Shown here: piece after piece, positions 30,266 to 41,034 of the stretch
Numbering within the stretch: position 1 is the stretch's first letter
How the letters are laid out: each line of letters begins with the position of its first letter
NCBI GenBank assembly: GCA_036924085.1
Contig: JAVGWX010000005.1
Location: 99,482,672-99,546,671, forward strand
Source of the DNA: Ariolimax columbianus
Lineage: Eukaryota > Mollusca > Gastropoda > Stylommatophora > Arionidae
Length of the DNA: 64,000 bases
Direction of reading: 5' to 3'
The notes under the pieces: generated by a model
Databases searched by the model: none
The model's input: the letters and a program-made list of their open reading frames with translations, nothing else
What the model was told of the DNA's origin: nothing
Program-made: the position numbers and the translations under genes

Positions 30266-32479
30266 GGCCACAGTAATCAACCCTCGTTTATTCCTGTTCA
30301 CATCACATGTCAGCAGATGCGGAACAAAGCGGGATCTGTGCACAGCTGTTACTCTGGAGTATGTTCTGGTTGGATTCTGTTCAAGTGGCTGTTAAGTTGT
30401 ATGTGTTGAGTGCGAAGTCGGAAAATGGTGCTTTGGTCTCTCCTTTTCAGGAAGTTGATGTTGTCTTTGGGATTTGGGATGGCCACATGTTTGTAGATTT
30501 CTCTCCCAGTATTTCCCATTGCCCATCTATTTAGCCAGACCTCTCTGTTCGCAGTCTTCAGTAGCTGTTTGACTGTAGAGTTGTTGGTGTGTATTGTTGT
30601 TCTTGACTTGCTCCCTTCTTAGCCAGTCAGTCTGCCTTGTCATTGCGAGGTGTATTTGAGTGACCAGGGATCCATTGTATAACTATTCTGACTTCATGGG
30701 ATGTGAGAAGTTGGTTGGCATCTAGGGATATTTGGGTAAGTTCAGGCCTACAGTGACCACCGTCTTCCAGAGGTTGAAGGGCAGATAATGAGTCTGCTTT
30801 GAGCTTTTGATTGGAAAGCATCAAATACAATCCTCAAGTGGTACAGAGCTACTTCCAATGCTGTTATTTCTGCCTCATAATTTTAACATTTCTCCCAACA
30901 GGCATCAAACAGCTCATCAGATGTTCTGTCGGATACTCTATGTAGACTCCATATCCTGCTTTAATAGTTGCCTTAAGAGCAGATCCATCAGTATAGATAT
31001 GTATCCATTCTTCTGGGTAGGTAATCGTTCTCTGTGATGCTCTCATAATACTGACTGGATCAGCACTTCTTGTTGTATTATCTGTTAGTTTTGTTTGAAT
31101 TTCTGTCATTTTAAAACATATTTGTGGTGGTAAACGTCTTGTTGTTCTCTGTGTTTCTTGTCTTTTGTCTGGGACATGATATCTGTCTTTAATCTCACTG
31201 ACGTGGTGGAGGACTGACTTTTGTTTTATTCCTTGCTTTTGTTGCCATTTTTCTACAAGCCCTCTATTGGGGTGGTCTTTGCTCATTATTTTACTCCTCT
31301 CATAAACTTCCATAGCAGCCACATCTCTTTGCATCTCAAGAGGTTCCACATTCACATGAATTTTTACATGCTGCAGAGGGCGTTGACCTCATTGCTCCAC
31401 TAATAAGGCGCAGGGCATTGTTCTGCACTCTGTCCAGGGACTCTACATTAGCTTGTGAGTATGTTGTCAGGAGTGCACTGCTATATTCTAAAGCAGAGCG
31501 TACATATCCAAGATGCAAGCCTCTCAGAGTGTCTTTGTCTGATCCCGATGCTGTACCAGCGAGCTTCTTCAATAACTGTAGCCGTCTCAACGCTTGATTT
31601 TTAACATTTTTAACATGTTTTTTGAGGCTGAGCTGTTGATCGAGAGTGGCGCCAAGATATGTAGGCTCTTCCTCTTTGGGCAATTTATGTTTGCCGAATC
31701 TCAGACTGATATTTTTCTGGGCTACTATGTGGCTAATGGTAAAGATAGTGTAAACAGTTTTTTCACAGTTTATCTTCAGTTTCCACATTTGGCAATATTC
31801 ATGCAGTCTTCTCAGGTCTCCATTTAATCTTTGTATTGCTCTTTCTACATCTTCACGGCTCTGCCATATTGCCAGATCATCAGCATATATGGCTTTTTCA
31901 ACTTTGATGTGCTTGGCCAGATCATTGATGTAGATGAAAAGAAGAGTTCAGCTTAAAGCAGAGCCTTGTGGTAAGCCTTCCTCTAAGACTTCTTTAGAGG
32001 AGACAGCATTGTTCCTCTTTGTCTGGATTGTTCGGTCAAGGAGGAAATATTTTATCCAGTTGTACAGCTTTCCGCTAATCCTCACATCAGTCACCTTCAT
32101 CAAGAGACCTTTTCTCTGTACTCAATCATGGGCCTGTTGTAAATCGAAAAAGATTGCTACTGTATCTTTCTTATTTTGGAACCCACCATGAATTTTTTGT
32201 GTAAATCTGAAAAGCTGGTATTCTGTGCAACTACCTTTTCTGAAGCCTGCTTGTTCATGGCAAATGATTTCTAAACACTCAAGGAACCAGGCATGCATTT
32301 ACCATTCCTTCTGCTAATTTTCCAAGGCATGATGTTAATGAGATAGAACGGTTGCTTTTTGGTTCATCTGGAGGTTTGTTGCCTTTCAGGACGGGGATAA
32401 CATGTGCATGCTTCCAGCCTTTTGGCAGTTGTCCATTTCTCCAAGTCATGTTTATTAACTTGAGGACTGTCTCTTTCCC

Positions 32480-32945
32480 CAATGAGCCCAGGTGAGTTAT
32501 CATTTCATTATGGATTCTGTCTAGCCCAGGTGAGTTTTCATTTCATTATGGATTCTGTCTAGCCCAGGTGAGTTATCATTTCATTATGGATTCTGTCTAG
32601 CCCAGGTGAGTTATCATTTCATTATGGATCCTGTCTGGCCCAGGTGAATTATCATTTCATTATGGATCCTGTCTGGCCTAGGTGAGTTATCATTTCATTA
32701 TGGATTCTGTCTGGCCCAGGTGAGTTATTTCATTATGGATCCTGTCTGGTTCAGGTGAATTATCATTTCATTATGGATTCTATCTGGTCCAGGTGAATTA
32801 TCATTTCATTATGGATCCTGTCTGGCCAGGGTGAGTTATCATTTCATTATGGATCCTGTCTGGTTCAGGTGAATTATCATTTCATTATGGATCCTGTCTG
32901 GCCAGGGTGAGTTATCATTTCATTATGGATTCTGTCTGGTCCAGG
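32480..32945. repeat. 38-base minisatellite within LINE reverse-transcriptase codons, about 12 copies
   Basis: Plus-strand unit GTGAGTTATCATTTCATTATG followed by GATTCTGTCTGGCCCAG. Read on the minus strand it encodes GPDRIHNEMITH, the conserved entry block of the reverse transcriptase. 38 is not a multiple of 3, so the array would destroy the frame and must have grown after the LINE was dead. Confidence 0.95.
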
Positions 32946-33120
32946 AGACTTTCTAGGTTTTAATTTCTTCAAACCTTGTTGAAATTCTTGCATACTGAAG
33001 TCATCTTCAAATATGGAGGCACTTGCGGTTGGAGCTTTCTCTTGATGTCTCAAGTGTCCTAGGCGTCCTTTGTCCAACTCAGAAAGCTTTCCTTCTCTGT
33101 TCACAGAGGCAAAGTACCAG

Positions 33121-33485
33121 TTTTTTTTTTAACTTAACATCTTTATACTGGTTTAGAAGACCCTGCAGAGTCTGTATACAACCAGTTACATTTACATCAC
33201 CTTGCTCTAAAATCTATGCGCATCCAGTTTATTCTTAAATGCATTAACTGTCCCTGCCTCCACTACCTCCCCTGGCAATGCATTCCAAGCAGACACCACT
33301 CTCTGACTAAAAAAATATTTCCTAATATCTAACCTGGACCTCTCTTTAATCAGCTTGTAGCTATGCCCTCGTGTTATTGTAGGTGGCTGTATTTTAAAAA
33401 AACTTGTTATAGTCTAATTTATCGATTCCTCTGATCATCTTATAAACCTGTATTAAGTCACCACAAATTCTTCTTGAAGTGATCT
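33121..33485 (-). mobile_element. CR1-like LINE 3' stub inserted in the decayed LINE
   Basis: It begins on the plus strand with TTAACTTAACATCTTTATACT, then ATACAACCAGTTACATTTACA, CTACCTCCCCTGGCAATGC and CTCTGACTAAAAAAATATTTC, matching the copies at 22945 and 40105. LINE codons before and after it belong to one another, so this is a nested insertion. Confidence 0.85.
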
Positions 33486-34304
33486 GCTTTTTTCTGGTTC
33501 AGTTATTATTCTTCTTACATCTATCACTGGCTTATGATTTTTCTCCTCCTATTTCCAGATAAATTGTCCATCAATGCCCAGGCTCTCTTCCCATTGTGCT
33601 TTAGGTCAAGTTTCACACACACATGTTGATGACCATTTTTCATGTTTTGCATTCTTAATTATATGAGTTTGACCGATGCACATAATTTGTTGTAGAGGAT
33701 CTTTGATTCTTGTGATGGTGCTCTCTCGAAGGCTGTTCTTGTTTCATTTCTTTCAGATAGTCACAGCTTGCATTTTTTTAGTGTAGAATAGTGTGTATGA
33801 CTTCCTACTACCCCTTGGGATGCTTCGTGATGCTGCTTTCAGAATAGCTCTTGTCACCCCCTTATTGAGTCTTTCTACACTGCTGCTGTCAATATAACCA
33901 AGCAGGTAGTCAGATGATTTTTTAAATTGTCTCCAGTCTGTTTTACCAAAGTTCCAGCGAGTTTTCTGTTTGTAGCATGCTTTACTGAGAATGGTTATGG
34001 TGGTGAGGATTGGCCTGTGATCACTTCCAACAATGTCATCAAGAACTTGCAGGTTGCAAGAGTCTATCAAATCAGAGGAGCAGATCGTCAAGTCAGGTCG
34101 ACTGAGAGAGAGAGGTGGGCCCTGTGCAGCAGCGTTGGGGTAGAGTGCATTCTGTAATACATACAGGTTGGTTGCATCACAAAACTCCTCCATGAATTTT
34201 CCTGTACTGTTATGGTCAGTGTAACCCCAACGAGTGTCCATTGAAGTCGTATGTAAGGAGTTTTTTGTGATATTGTGTTTCATGCAGATCTGGCAGGTTG
34301 CAGG

Positions 34305-34308
34305 TCAA

Positions 34309-34347
<39 letters not shown>

Positions 34348-34360
34348 GGGGGGGGGGGGG
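34305..34360. repeat. (GT)n and poly-G microsatellite
   Basis: About 18 GT dinucleotides followed by about 15 G. It interrupts the endonuclease part of the decayed LINE. Confidence 0.95.
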
Positions 34361-34854
34361 AAGATATTTTGTAAATGTTGTATATAGTGTACTTTGATCC
34401 AGTGTGCCAGATATTGATTTTCTGATTGTCTGTGGGATGGGCTAAATGTGTGACAAATTCCTGAATGTCATTTTGGGTGTAGGTAACTATAGGTAACTAT
34501 GCCATGTTAGTCGGTGCACTCACAGGCATAGCTAGTGTATTCTATCAAGCTCAGGTCAATGTCCTTGTGTAGAGTTTCTTGCAAGAGAGCCACATGAGCC
34601 CTGTGGCTGTCAAAACCTTGGCAAGCTCAAGCTTCTTATTTCTCAGGCCACAAATATTTAACTGTAGAACGGTAAATGAAAGCTTGCAGAAAGGTAGATC
34701 AAGGAAAGAGGCCAAAGATGCAGCAGTGAATGAGCTGACAGAAGCCAGCAATTCCAAGTGGTAGCCCTGGAGACAGACTGCAGCCATGCATCCTAAGAGA
34801 TTAGAGATTGAAGAGGGAAGACATCCCTGTCCCAAAAATGGTGTGCTGAAATCA

Positions 34855-35035
34855 GATGTTAAAGTAAAGTAAAGTAACCCATAGCATTACTGCCGTAGGA
34901 GTGTGAGGTGTTAGCGATCTCACATTTCAAAAGCTCTGCTATATGAGGGCGGTAGCCATCACCTCTCCCTTGCCGCTTTTACTTCCCGGACTGAACCGAT
35001 ACCCATTTAAGGCTGGGACCAAAAAACACAGATAT
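34855..35035 (-). mobile_element. SINE family C, truncated copy
   Basis: AGTAACCCATAGCATTACTGC, GTGTTAGCGATCTCACATTTC, GGGCGGTAGCCATC and ACTGAACCGATACCCATTTAA match the complete copy at 58318-58578. The tRNA-like head is absent here; the right side joins a family F SINE. Confidence 0.85.
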
Positions 35036-35059
35036 TGCAGCAGGGCGCTGTGTGTGTGT

Positions 35060-35280
35060 TCCTTAGGACTTTATTTCTGAACATCAGAAGAAATAAACGA
35101 TAAAGGTAGTCCTATAGGAGACACTGCCAACAGGGATAAAGTGTTAGACACTTGATTGTACTAGGTCTATCTATTCAGAGGTGCTGTGACTAGTTCCTTT
35201 TCTCAGAGCTGCATTTTATCTAACTATAAGTCTGGTATCAATTTACAGATGGGTAGACTGAAGTGAGTTAAAAGTACGGA
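35060..35280 (-). mobile_element. SINE family F copy
   Basis: GGTAGTCCTATAGGAGACACT, GCCAACAGGGATAAAGTG, TTAGACACTTGATTGTACTAG, GACTAGTTCC and GGTATCAATTTACAGATGGG occur in the family F order. The end (TTTACAGATGGGTAGACTG) is the complement of CAGTCTACCCAGATGTAAAT near 39960 in a SINE with tRNA-like boxes. Confidence 0.75.
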
Positions 35281-35451
35281 AACGCCTTGATAGTGCAGTA
35301 AGACAGCTTTTCTTGAAGACATAACACTGACAATAAACAGCTGTTGCCTTGTAGGTAGAATGGGGACATCCAAAGGCTAGTGAAACAGCCACAAACAAAT
35401 GTATGCTGAAGGTAGATATGCGAGGCACCTGGGAGTTAAATGAATGGTCAT

Positions 35452-35775
35452 ATAAACACCAATTGAACCGTCTGCCCATGAGTATACCTCCCAACCAACA
35501 TTAACTGAACCATCTGTCCACTAGCATACCTTCCGACTAACACCAACTGAACAGTCTGCCAACTAGAATACATACCAACTAACACTAATTGAACCATCTG
35601 TCCACCAGCATACCTCCCAACTAACACCAACTGAACCATCTGTCCACTAGCATACCTCCCAACTAACACCAATTGAACCATCTGTCCACTAGTATACCTC
35701 CAAACTAACACCAACTGAACCATCTGTCCACTAGCATACCTCCAAACTAACACCAACTGAACCATCTGTCTACTT
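35452..35775. repeat. 42-base splice-donor-like minisatellite, left block (about 8 units)
   Basis: Units read on the minus strand: GTTAGTTGGGAGGTATGCTA followed by GTGGACAGATGGTTCAGTTGGT. GTTGGGAGGTATG is the exon C2 end plus its 5' splice site. Three units keep GGGAGGTAT exactly; most others keep GGAGGTAT. The block ends where the RTE-like LINE begins and resumes at 38545. Confidence 0.95.
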
Positions 35776-38535
35776 GTATCAGGTCAGGTCAGGTTAGGTC
35801 ATCCCGTAACCGGTGAGGTCGTTGGGGCCCACATGAAGACATCCTCACAAACCCATGCCACCCCTCTCTGTCAGATGTCGCTGCCTGTGACTCTTCTGAT
35901 CAGAGACTGGTCCATTCTTTTATGTTGTCCTCCCATCTCTTTTTGTGCCGGCCTCTTCGTCGTCTGCCATGCACCTTTCCGTAGAAGATTGTATTTGCAA
36001 GACCATTTGATCTCAATATGTGACCGTACCAAGTGAGTTTCCTTCTTTTGACAATTGCTAAGAGGTCTTCGAAAGGCCCTATTGCTGTTGTAATTCTATC
36101 TCGTATTTCCTCATTTGTAACTTGATCTTTGTACGTGACGTTTAAAAGTTTTCATAAACATCTCATCTCCAAGGCCTGTATCCTTCGTTGAAGGTCAGCT
36201 GTAACTGTCCATGTCTCACACACATAGAGGAATATTGACAGGACCAGTGTACGCATTAATCTGATTTTTGTTCGTAGTGCTAACCGTTTCTCTTGCCAGA
36301 TTTTGTTAAGCCGTGCAAGTGCCGCTATTGTCTGGGCTATTCTGGCCAACACCTCACATTTTGATTCTTCATCACTGACAATCGACCCAAGATATTTAAA
36401 ACGGTCAACCACTTCGAGTTCCTGACCGTTAGCTTTTATCCTGCTGTTGAAGCCCGTGGCGTTGTTGGTCATTAATTTTGTCTTTCCAGCGTTTATCTCC
36501 ATACCATAGTCAAGAGCTGTTTCATTGAGCCTTCTGACCCATTCCTGGAGTTCTGCTTCTGAACCCGCCAACCCATCGATATCATCTGCAAAACGAAGGT
36601 TGGTAATCGTTCGGCCCCCTATCTTGAGAGTACCAACATGACCTCCAAGTGCCTCACTCATAATTCCTTCAAGGAATATATTGAAAAGAGTTGGAGAGAG
36701 TGTACACCTCTGTCTCACACCAATTGATGTGCGAAACCAGTCTCCTCGCCTCCCATTCACAAGAACTAGACGCCTTGTCATACAGGTGTTCAAGGACAGT
36801 TAAAATATTTCCGTTGATATTATTAAACCTCATGGTTGCCCAAAGCGCTTTATGCCATACCCTATCAAACGCCGTCTTAAAATCCACAAACACATGATAC
36901 AGTGTTTGCTGCTGTTCTAGATATTTCTCGCTTAGCAGCCTTAAATTAAATATCTGTTCTGTAGTGCTTCTTCCCTGTCTGAACCCTGCTTGCTCCTTGG
37001 CAATAATGTTCTCTGCTTGGGGTTTCAATCGGTCAAGGATTAATCTAAGCATGACCTTGATAGGGTGGCTGATGAGGCTTATTGTTCTGTAATTTTGGCA
37101 CAGCTTTAGGTTTCCAGACTTATGTAACGGTATAACTATTGATTTCGTCCATAAGTCCGGCCAGTTTCCGGTCGCCCATATTTTGTTGCAGATGTGTGTC
37201 AGGCCTTCCACCACTACCTCTCCACCTGCTTGTAAGAGCTCTGCTGGTATATTCTCCACGCAGGCCGCCTTCCCTCTTCTCAATGTCTTTACTGCTGCAA
37301 TTACCTCTTCCTTCATTATCAATTGGTTATCCTCTATATTTGTTGGTATTGGGGGGATTGTTTTCTCAGGTTCGTTTCTCCCTTCATAGTTATATAGCTC
37401 GGAACAGTACTCTGTCCATCGTGCCAGTACGTCATTTTCCTCAATAAGGCACTTGCCGCTTTTATCATGAATCATAAGATTCCTGCCTTGTCTTGGTGTT
37501 ACCAGTTCTTTGACAACCTTGTATGCTCCTTTAGCATCATTTCTGTTTAGTCTCTCTTCGATGTTTGTGCATTGCTCACATATCCACGCTTCTTTTACCT
37601 CTCTCATCTTTTGTTGTATGGCTTTCTTGACCTCTTTATAACTGCCGACCTCCTCCGGTGGGTGATTGTGTTTTTTCAGTGACCTTCCTTTATCACAAAG
37701 GTCTAGAATGTCTTTGGTCACCCATGGCTTCTCTTTTTTTTGGGTGGCATCCCAGGATCTCTGTTGCAGTATCTATGAGAGCTGCATTAAGAGACTCTGT
37801 AACTGTATCTGTATCCAGTTCCTCTCTGAGAGCCAACAGTGGCGCAAATCTTCCTCCCACCCTTGCTTGGAACACTTCTGTGATTTTTGGGTCCATTAGT
37901 TTGTCCAGGTCAAACTTTAGCCTGGTCACATCCTTCTTTGCGACTCCCTTCAATCGCAGACGCATGGTCATCATAACCAGATCGTGGTCGCTTCCTATAT
38001 CAGCTCCGGGGAAACTTCTTGTTTTGTCGGTGTTGATGCTCGATCGGAACCTCCTCTGGACCAGTATATAGACAATCTGGCTATGCACTTCCTTGCTTGG
38101 GTTATGCCATGTCCAGCGTCTCGACGGCTTGTTTACCCCAAATCTTGCAAATTCTAGGAGTCTGAGGCCCCGGTCATTGGTTTCTTTATTTCCGTATGGT
38201 CCACATGTTCTCCTCCAGTCATGGACTGCATCTTCTCCAATTTTTGCATTCCAATCCCCCTGGACTACCAATATGTCTTTTTTTTTCGTGTATCAAACTT
38301 TGAAGTTGATCATAGAATGCCTCTATTTCACAATCTTCGTAGTCTGCAGTGGGTGCGTAGCACTGTATTATGGTAATATTAAACGGTGCTGCCTTTAGCC
38401 GTAAGATGATAAAACGGCTAGATATTGGGAGGCAACCCAATATGCATCTGGCTGTGTCTTTATGCACCAGTATCCCCACTCCATGTAAATGTTTGTCCTC
38501 CCTGCCACTGAAGTAGAACTTGTGGCCCTCCTCCG
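35775..38535 (-). pseudogene. RTE-like LINE, nearly complete ORF2 with frameshifts
   Basis: Minus-strand pieces in order: endonuclease with IIQCYAPTADYEDCEIEAFY (38360), MVVQGDWNAKIGEDA (38250) and GADIGSDHDLVMM (37990). RT has LRRGKAACVENIPAELLQAG, NYRTISLISHPIKVMLRLIL, EQAGFRQGRSTTEQIFNLR, YHVFVDFKTAFDRVW, FRTSIGVRQRCTLSPTLFNI and NLRFADDIDGLAG (36600), then YLGSIVSDEESKCEVLARIA and LYVCETWTVTADLQRRIQAL. There is no RNase H. The domain set and 3' end in short ACCTG repeats (35780-35800) fit RTE. Frames change near 38240, 37710 and 36700-36790, so it is inactive. It inserted into the 42-base minisatellite. Confidence 0.9.
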
Positions 38536-38544
38536 TGGTAAACT

Positions 38545-38668
38545 CTCCAAACTAATACCAACTGAACCATCTGTCCACTTATATACCTCCCAACTAACAC
38601 CAACTAAACCATGTCCACTTGCATACCTGCCAACTGACATCAACTGAACCATCTGCATACTAACATAC
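38545..38668. repeat. 42-base splice-donor-like minisatellite, right block, abutting exon C2
   Basis: Three units lie directly after the exon C2 donor (transcript sense): donor at 38668, then copies of the GGAG/GTATG or GGCAG/GTATG junction 42 and 82 bases further. The first copied donor is exactly in frame (42 bases with no stop, adding 14 residues); the second, 40 bases on, is not. Confidence 0.95.
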
Positions 38669-38806
38669 CTCCCAACAAGCCTGAACCACGGGAACCGGTC
38701 ATAGAAGGGGTCACCGCCAGTCATACTGTCAATGTTGGGTTCCGGAGATGTTGGTGACAGCTCAGCCTCATTGTGGTACATCTCCCGCATCAACTCTAGT
38801 CGCTGT
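38669..38806 (-). CDS. unc-104: KIF1-type kinesin, exon C2 (alternative to C1)
   Basis: This 138-base exon encodes [20 protein letters not shown], then [20 protein letters not shown] and FRLVG. It matches the vertebrate KIF1 sequence QRLDLMREMYD...[19 protein letters not shown]. The acceptor is CCCATACAG/ACAGCG (completes R from CG of exon B, phase 2). The donor is GGGAG/GTATGTT (phase 2, AG plus A of exon D gives R before AFVYLS). Its last 20 bases are the source or a member of the adjacent 42-base array. Confidence 0.95.
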
Positions 38807-38879
38807 CTGTATGGGATGGGACCAACAGTAGAGTAAAGTCAGTTACAAGTAGTTACAACATACATCCATAGATAGAGAA

Positions 38880-38897
38880 AAAGAGAGAGATTGAGAG

Positions 38898-38956
<59 letters not shown>
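38880..38956. repeat. (GA)n microsatellite
   Basis: About 30 GA dinucleotides after AGAGAGATTGAGAGATTGAGA, about 75 bases upstream (transcript sense) of the exon C2 acceptor. On the transcript strand it is a (TC)n pyrimidine tract. Confidence 0.97.
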
Positions 38957-38957
<1 letters not shown>

Positions 38958-39014
38958 TCAGTATATAAGAGTGTGAAAGAGGTAAATATGTTGTTTATAC
39001 TAGGGGTCTCAAAC

Positions 39015-39470
39015 GTGAACCACACTGATGGTCCCATGAAGATCAAGGGTCACATGAAGTCAAGTTAATGGATCATGAGTCACATGAAGTAAATGGACTA
39101 AGGTTTACATGAAGTCAAGTTAATAGATCATGGGTCACATGAAGTCAAGTTAATGGACTAAGGGTTACATGATGTCATTAATGAACTAAGGGTTATATGA
39201 ATTCAAGTTAATGGACTAAGGGTTACAGTCATTAATGAACTAACAGTCACAAGAAGTCAAGTTATTGAACTAAGGGTTACATGAAGTAATTAATGAACTA
39301 AGGGTCACATAAAGCCAAGTTAATGGACTAAGGGTTACAGTCATTAATAAACTAAGGGTCACATGAAGTCAAGTTAATGGACTAAGGGTTACAGTCATTA
39401 ATAAACTAAGGGTCACATGATGTCAAGTTAATAAATGAAGGTCACACAAAGTCATGTTAATGGCCAAGGA
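39015..39470. repeat. Imperfect minisatellite (GGGTCACATGAAGTCAAGTT)
   Basis: Variants of AAGGGTCACATGAAGTCAAG followed by TTAATGGACTAAGGGTTACA recur about ten times with unit length changes. It lies upstream of exon C2 in the long intron. Confidence 0.85.
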
Positions 39471-39474
39471 TAGC

Positions 39475-39865
39475 ATAGAGTCATGTTAATGGCCAAGGTC
39501 AAGTTGATGTTCCAATGGCTATATAATGTCAAATTAATGCATGAAGGCAACTCTGATGGTCCATGAGCCACATGAAGATGGTCCATAGGCCACACTACAT
39601 TAACACCTGCATCTGTACCTGATCTAAACCTGATAGTCAAAATATGTTTTATTTGAATTTATCTCTGTAGGACTGTTCTAGAATTGATTGATTTATAATT
39701 GACAACTGGAATTGTTTGACTTGTTTGAACATGTGTCCTTCTACCTGATCTCACATCCACACCCATTAACCTGTGTTGTATTTTCCCACATTTGATATCT
39801 ATTGATTCCTTGTTTGAAAAATGGAAGTGTACTCTTGTTAAATCCCTTCTGAAAATAATATCTCT
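39475..39865. other. Unassigned intron sequence
   Basis: No recognised content beyond decayed units of the preceding array up to about 39600. Confidence 0.4.
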
Positions 39866-39867
39866 TA

Positions 39868-40090
39868 CAGGTGTCAGGGTGAGTACAATGCTTATCTATC
39901 ATGCAAAGGTACTGGGTTAAATCCTAGATGTTTATATGTTCCAGTCTACCCAGATGTAAATAGGTACCTGACTTATAATTAGGGAGGGCAAAATTGCGAA
40001 ATGGTTGACCCCACCTCAGTAAAATTCCTTCCTGGATATTGTGCATCTTGCAGAAGTGCTAATAAATTAACTTTCAGAAAGTCGGTTATC
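39868..40090 (+). mobile_element. tRNA-derived SINE related to family F
   Basis: A head with TGTCAGGGTGAGTACAATGC and B-box-like GGTACTGGGTTAAATCC is followed by CCAGTCTACCCAGATGTAAAT and AGGTACCTGAC. The latter is the complement of the family F terminal sequence. This links the F repeats to a tRNA-type SINE. Confidence 0.65.
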
Positions 40091-40104
40091 ATGTTTGTCT
40101 GGTT

Positions 40105-40345
40105 TAACTTAACTTAATGTTTTTATACTGGTTTAGAAGACTATGCAGTCTGTAAACAACCAGTTTCATTTACATTTCCTTCCTATAAAAGCTATGTGCA
40201 TCCAATATATTGTTAAATGCATTAATTATCCCTGCCTCCCCTACTTCCCATGGCAATGCATTCCAAGCATTCACCACTCTCTGACTAAAAAAATATTTCC
40301 TAATATCTAATCTGGACCTTTCTTTAGTTAATTTGTAGCTATGCA
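40105..40345 (-). mobile_element. CR1-like LINE 3' stub
   Basis: AACTTAACTTAATGTTTTTAT, ACTGGTTTAGAAGAC, CTTCCCATGGCAATGCATTCC and CTGACTAAAAAAATATTTCC match the other copies. It is 5'-truncated within the last ORF2 codons. Confidence 0.85.
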
Positions 40346-40559
40346 ATGTCTAGCGTATCTTGATTAAGGAGTCACCTCAAACTTGTATTATCTCATATTG
40401 CTTATTATGATGCCACTCTCATATTGTGGGCCATAAAATAAAGCTCTGTAGGCCCATGGACATATGGGTCAAGAGGAAGGCAGTCAGGCATGTGTTTTGA
40501 GACCTCTAAAAATTACTAATGTCATTTATCTCTCCAATTTAATCAAGCAGATTTAAGTA

Positions 40560-40925
40560 GAGATCTATCTGTTTCTTCCTATAAAGTAATTATACAGACT
40601 TTATATCTGTTCCTTCCTATTAAACCATTAAAAAGATGCTATACCTGTTCCCTTCAATAAGACCATTATACAAAATCTGTTCCTTCCTATAAAACCATTA
40701 TTCATACTTTATATCAGTTCCTTTTTAAAAACCCATAATATAGACTTTATATCTAATACCAGCTATAAAGCCATACTACAAACTTTATATCTGTTCCCAT
40801 CTATAAAGCCATAATACAAACTTTATATCTGTACCCATCTATAAAGCCATAATACAAACTTTATATCTTTCCCATCTATAAATCAATAAAAACAGACTTC
40901 ATTTTTGTCCCTTCTTATAAAGTCA
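40560..40925. repeat. 38-base imperfect minisatellite
   Basis: Unit CTTTATATCTGTTCCCATC followed by TATAAAGCCATAATACAAA, clear from 40700 to 40870, decaying on both sides. Confidence 0.85.
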
Positions 40926-41034
40926 CAATACAGAAATTAATTATCCTTCATGTTTTGTCAAGAATTTGTTTTTAGGACAATAAAAATACAATTGACACAC
41001 ACTCGCGCATGCACGCACAGACACACACACACTG

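Larger units (their letters stand above)
30290..34690 (-). pseudogene. Decayed I/Nimb-like LINE with internal insertions and a minisatellite
   Basis: Minus-strand pieces in order: endonuclease start FTVLQLNICGLRNKKLELAK (about 34670), endonuclease end with IVGSDHRPIL and RSIPRGSRKSY (33753-34283), LRESTITRIKDPLQQIM (33700), RT start LKKLKPRKSPGPDRIHNEMI (32950), WRNGQLPKGWKHAHVIPVLK (32430), thumb PTYLGATLDQQLSLKKHV (31660), RNase H IYTDGSALKATIKAGYGVYI (30990) and IQWIPGHSNTPRNDKAD (30640). The C-terminus ends about 30300 where it abuts the mariner. A CR1-like LINE stub (33121-33485) and a 38-base array (32480-32945) interrupt it. Domain order matches the intact LINE at 18075, but sequence differs, so it is an older, separate lineage. 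Confidence 0.9.
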
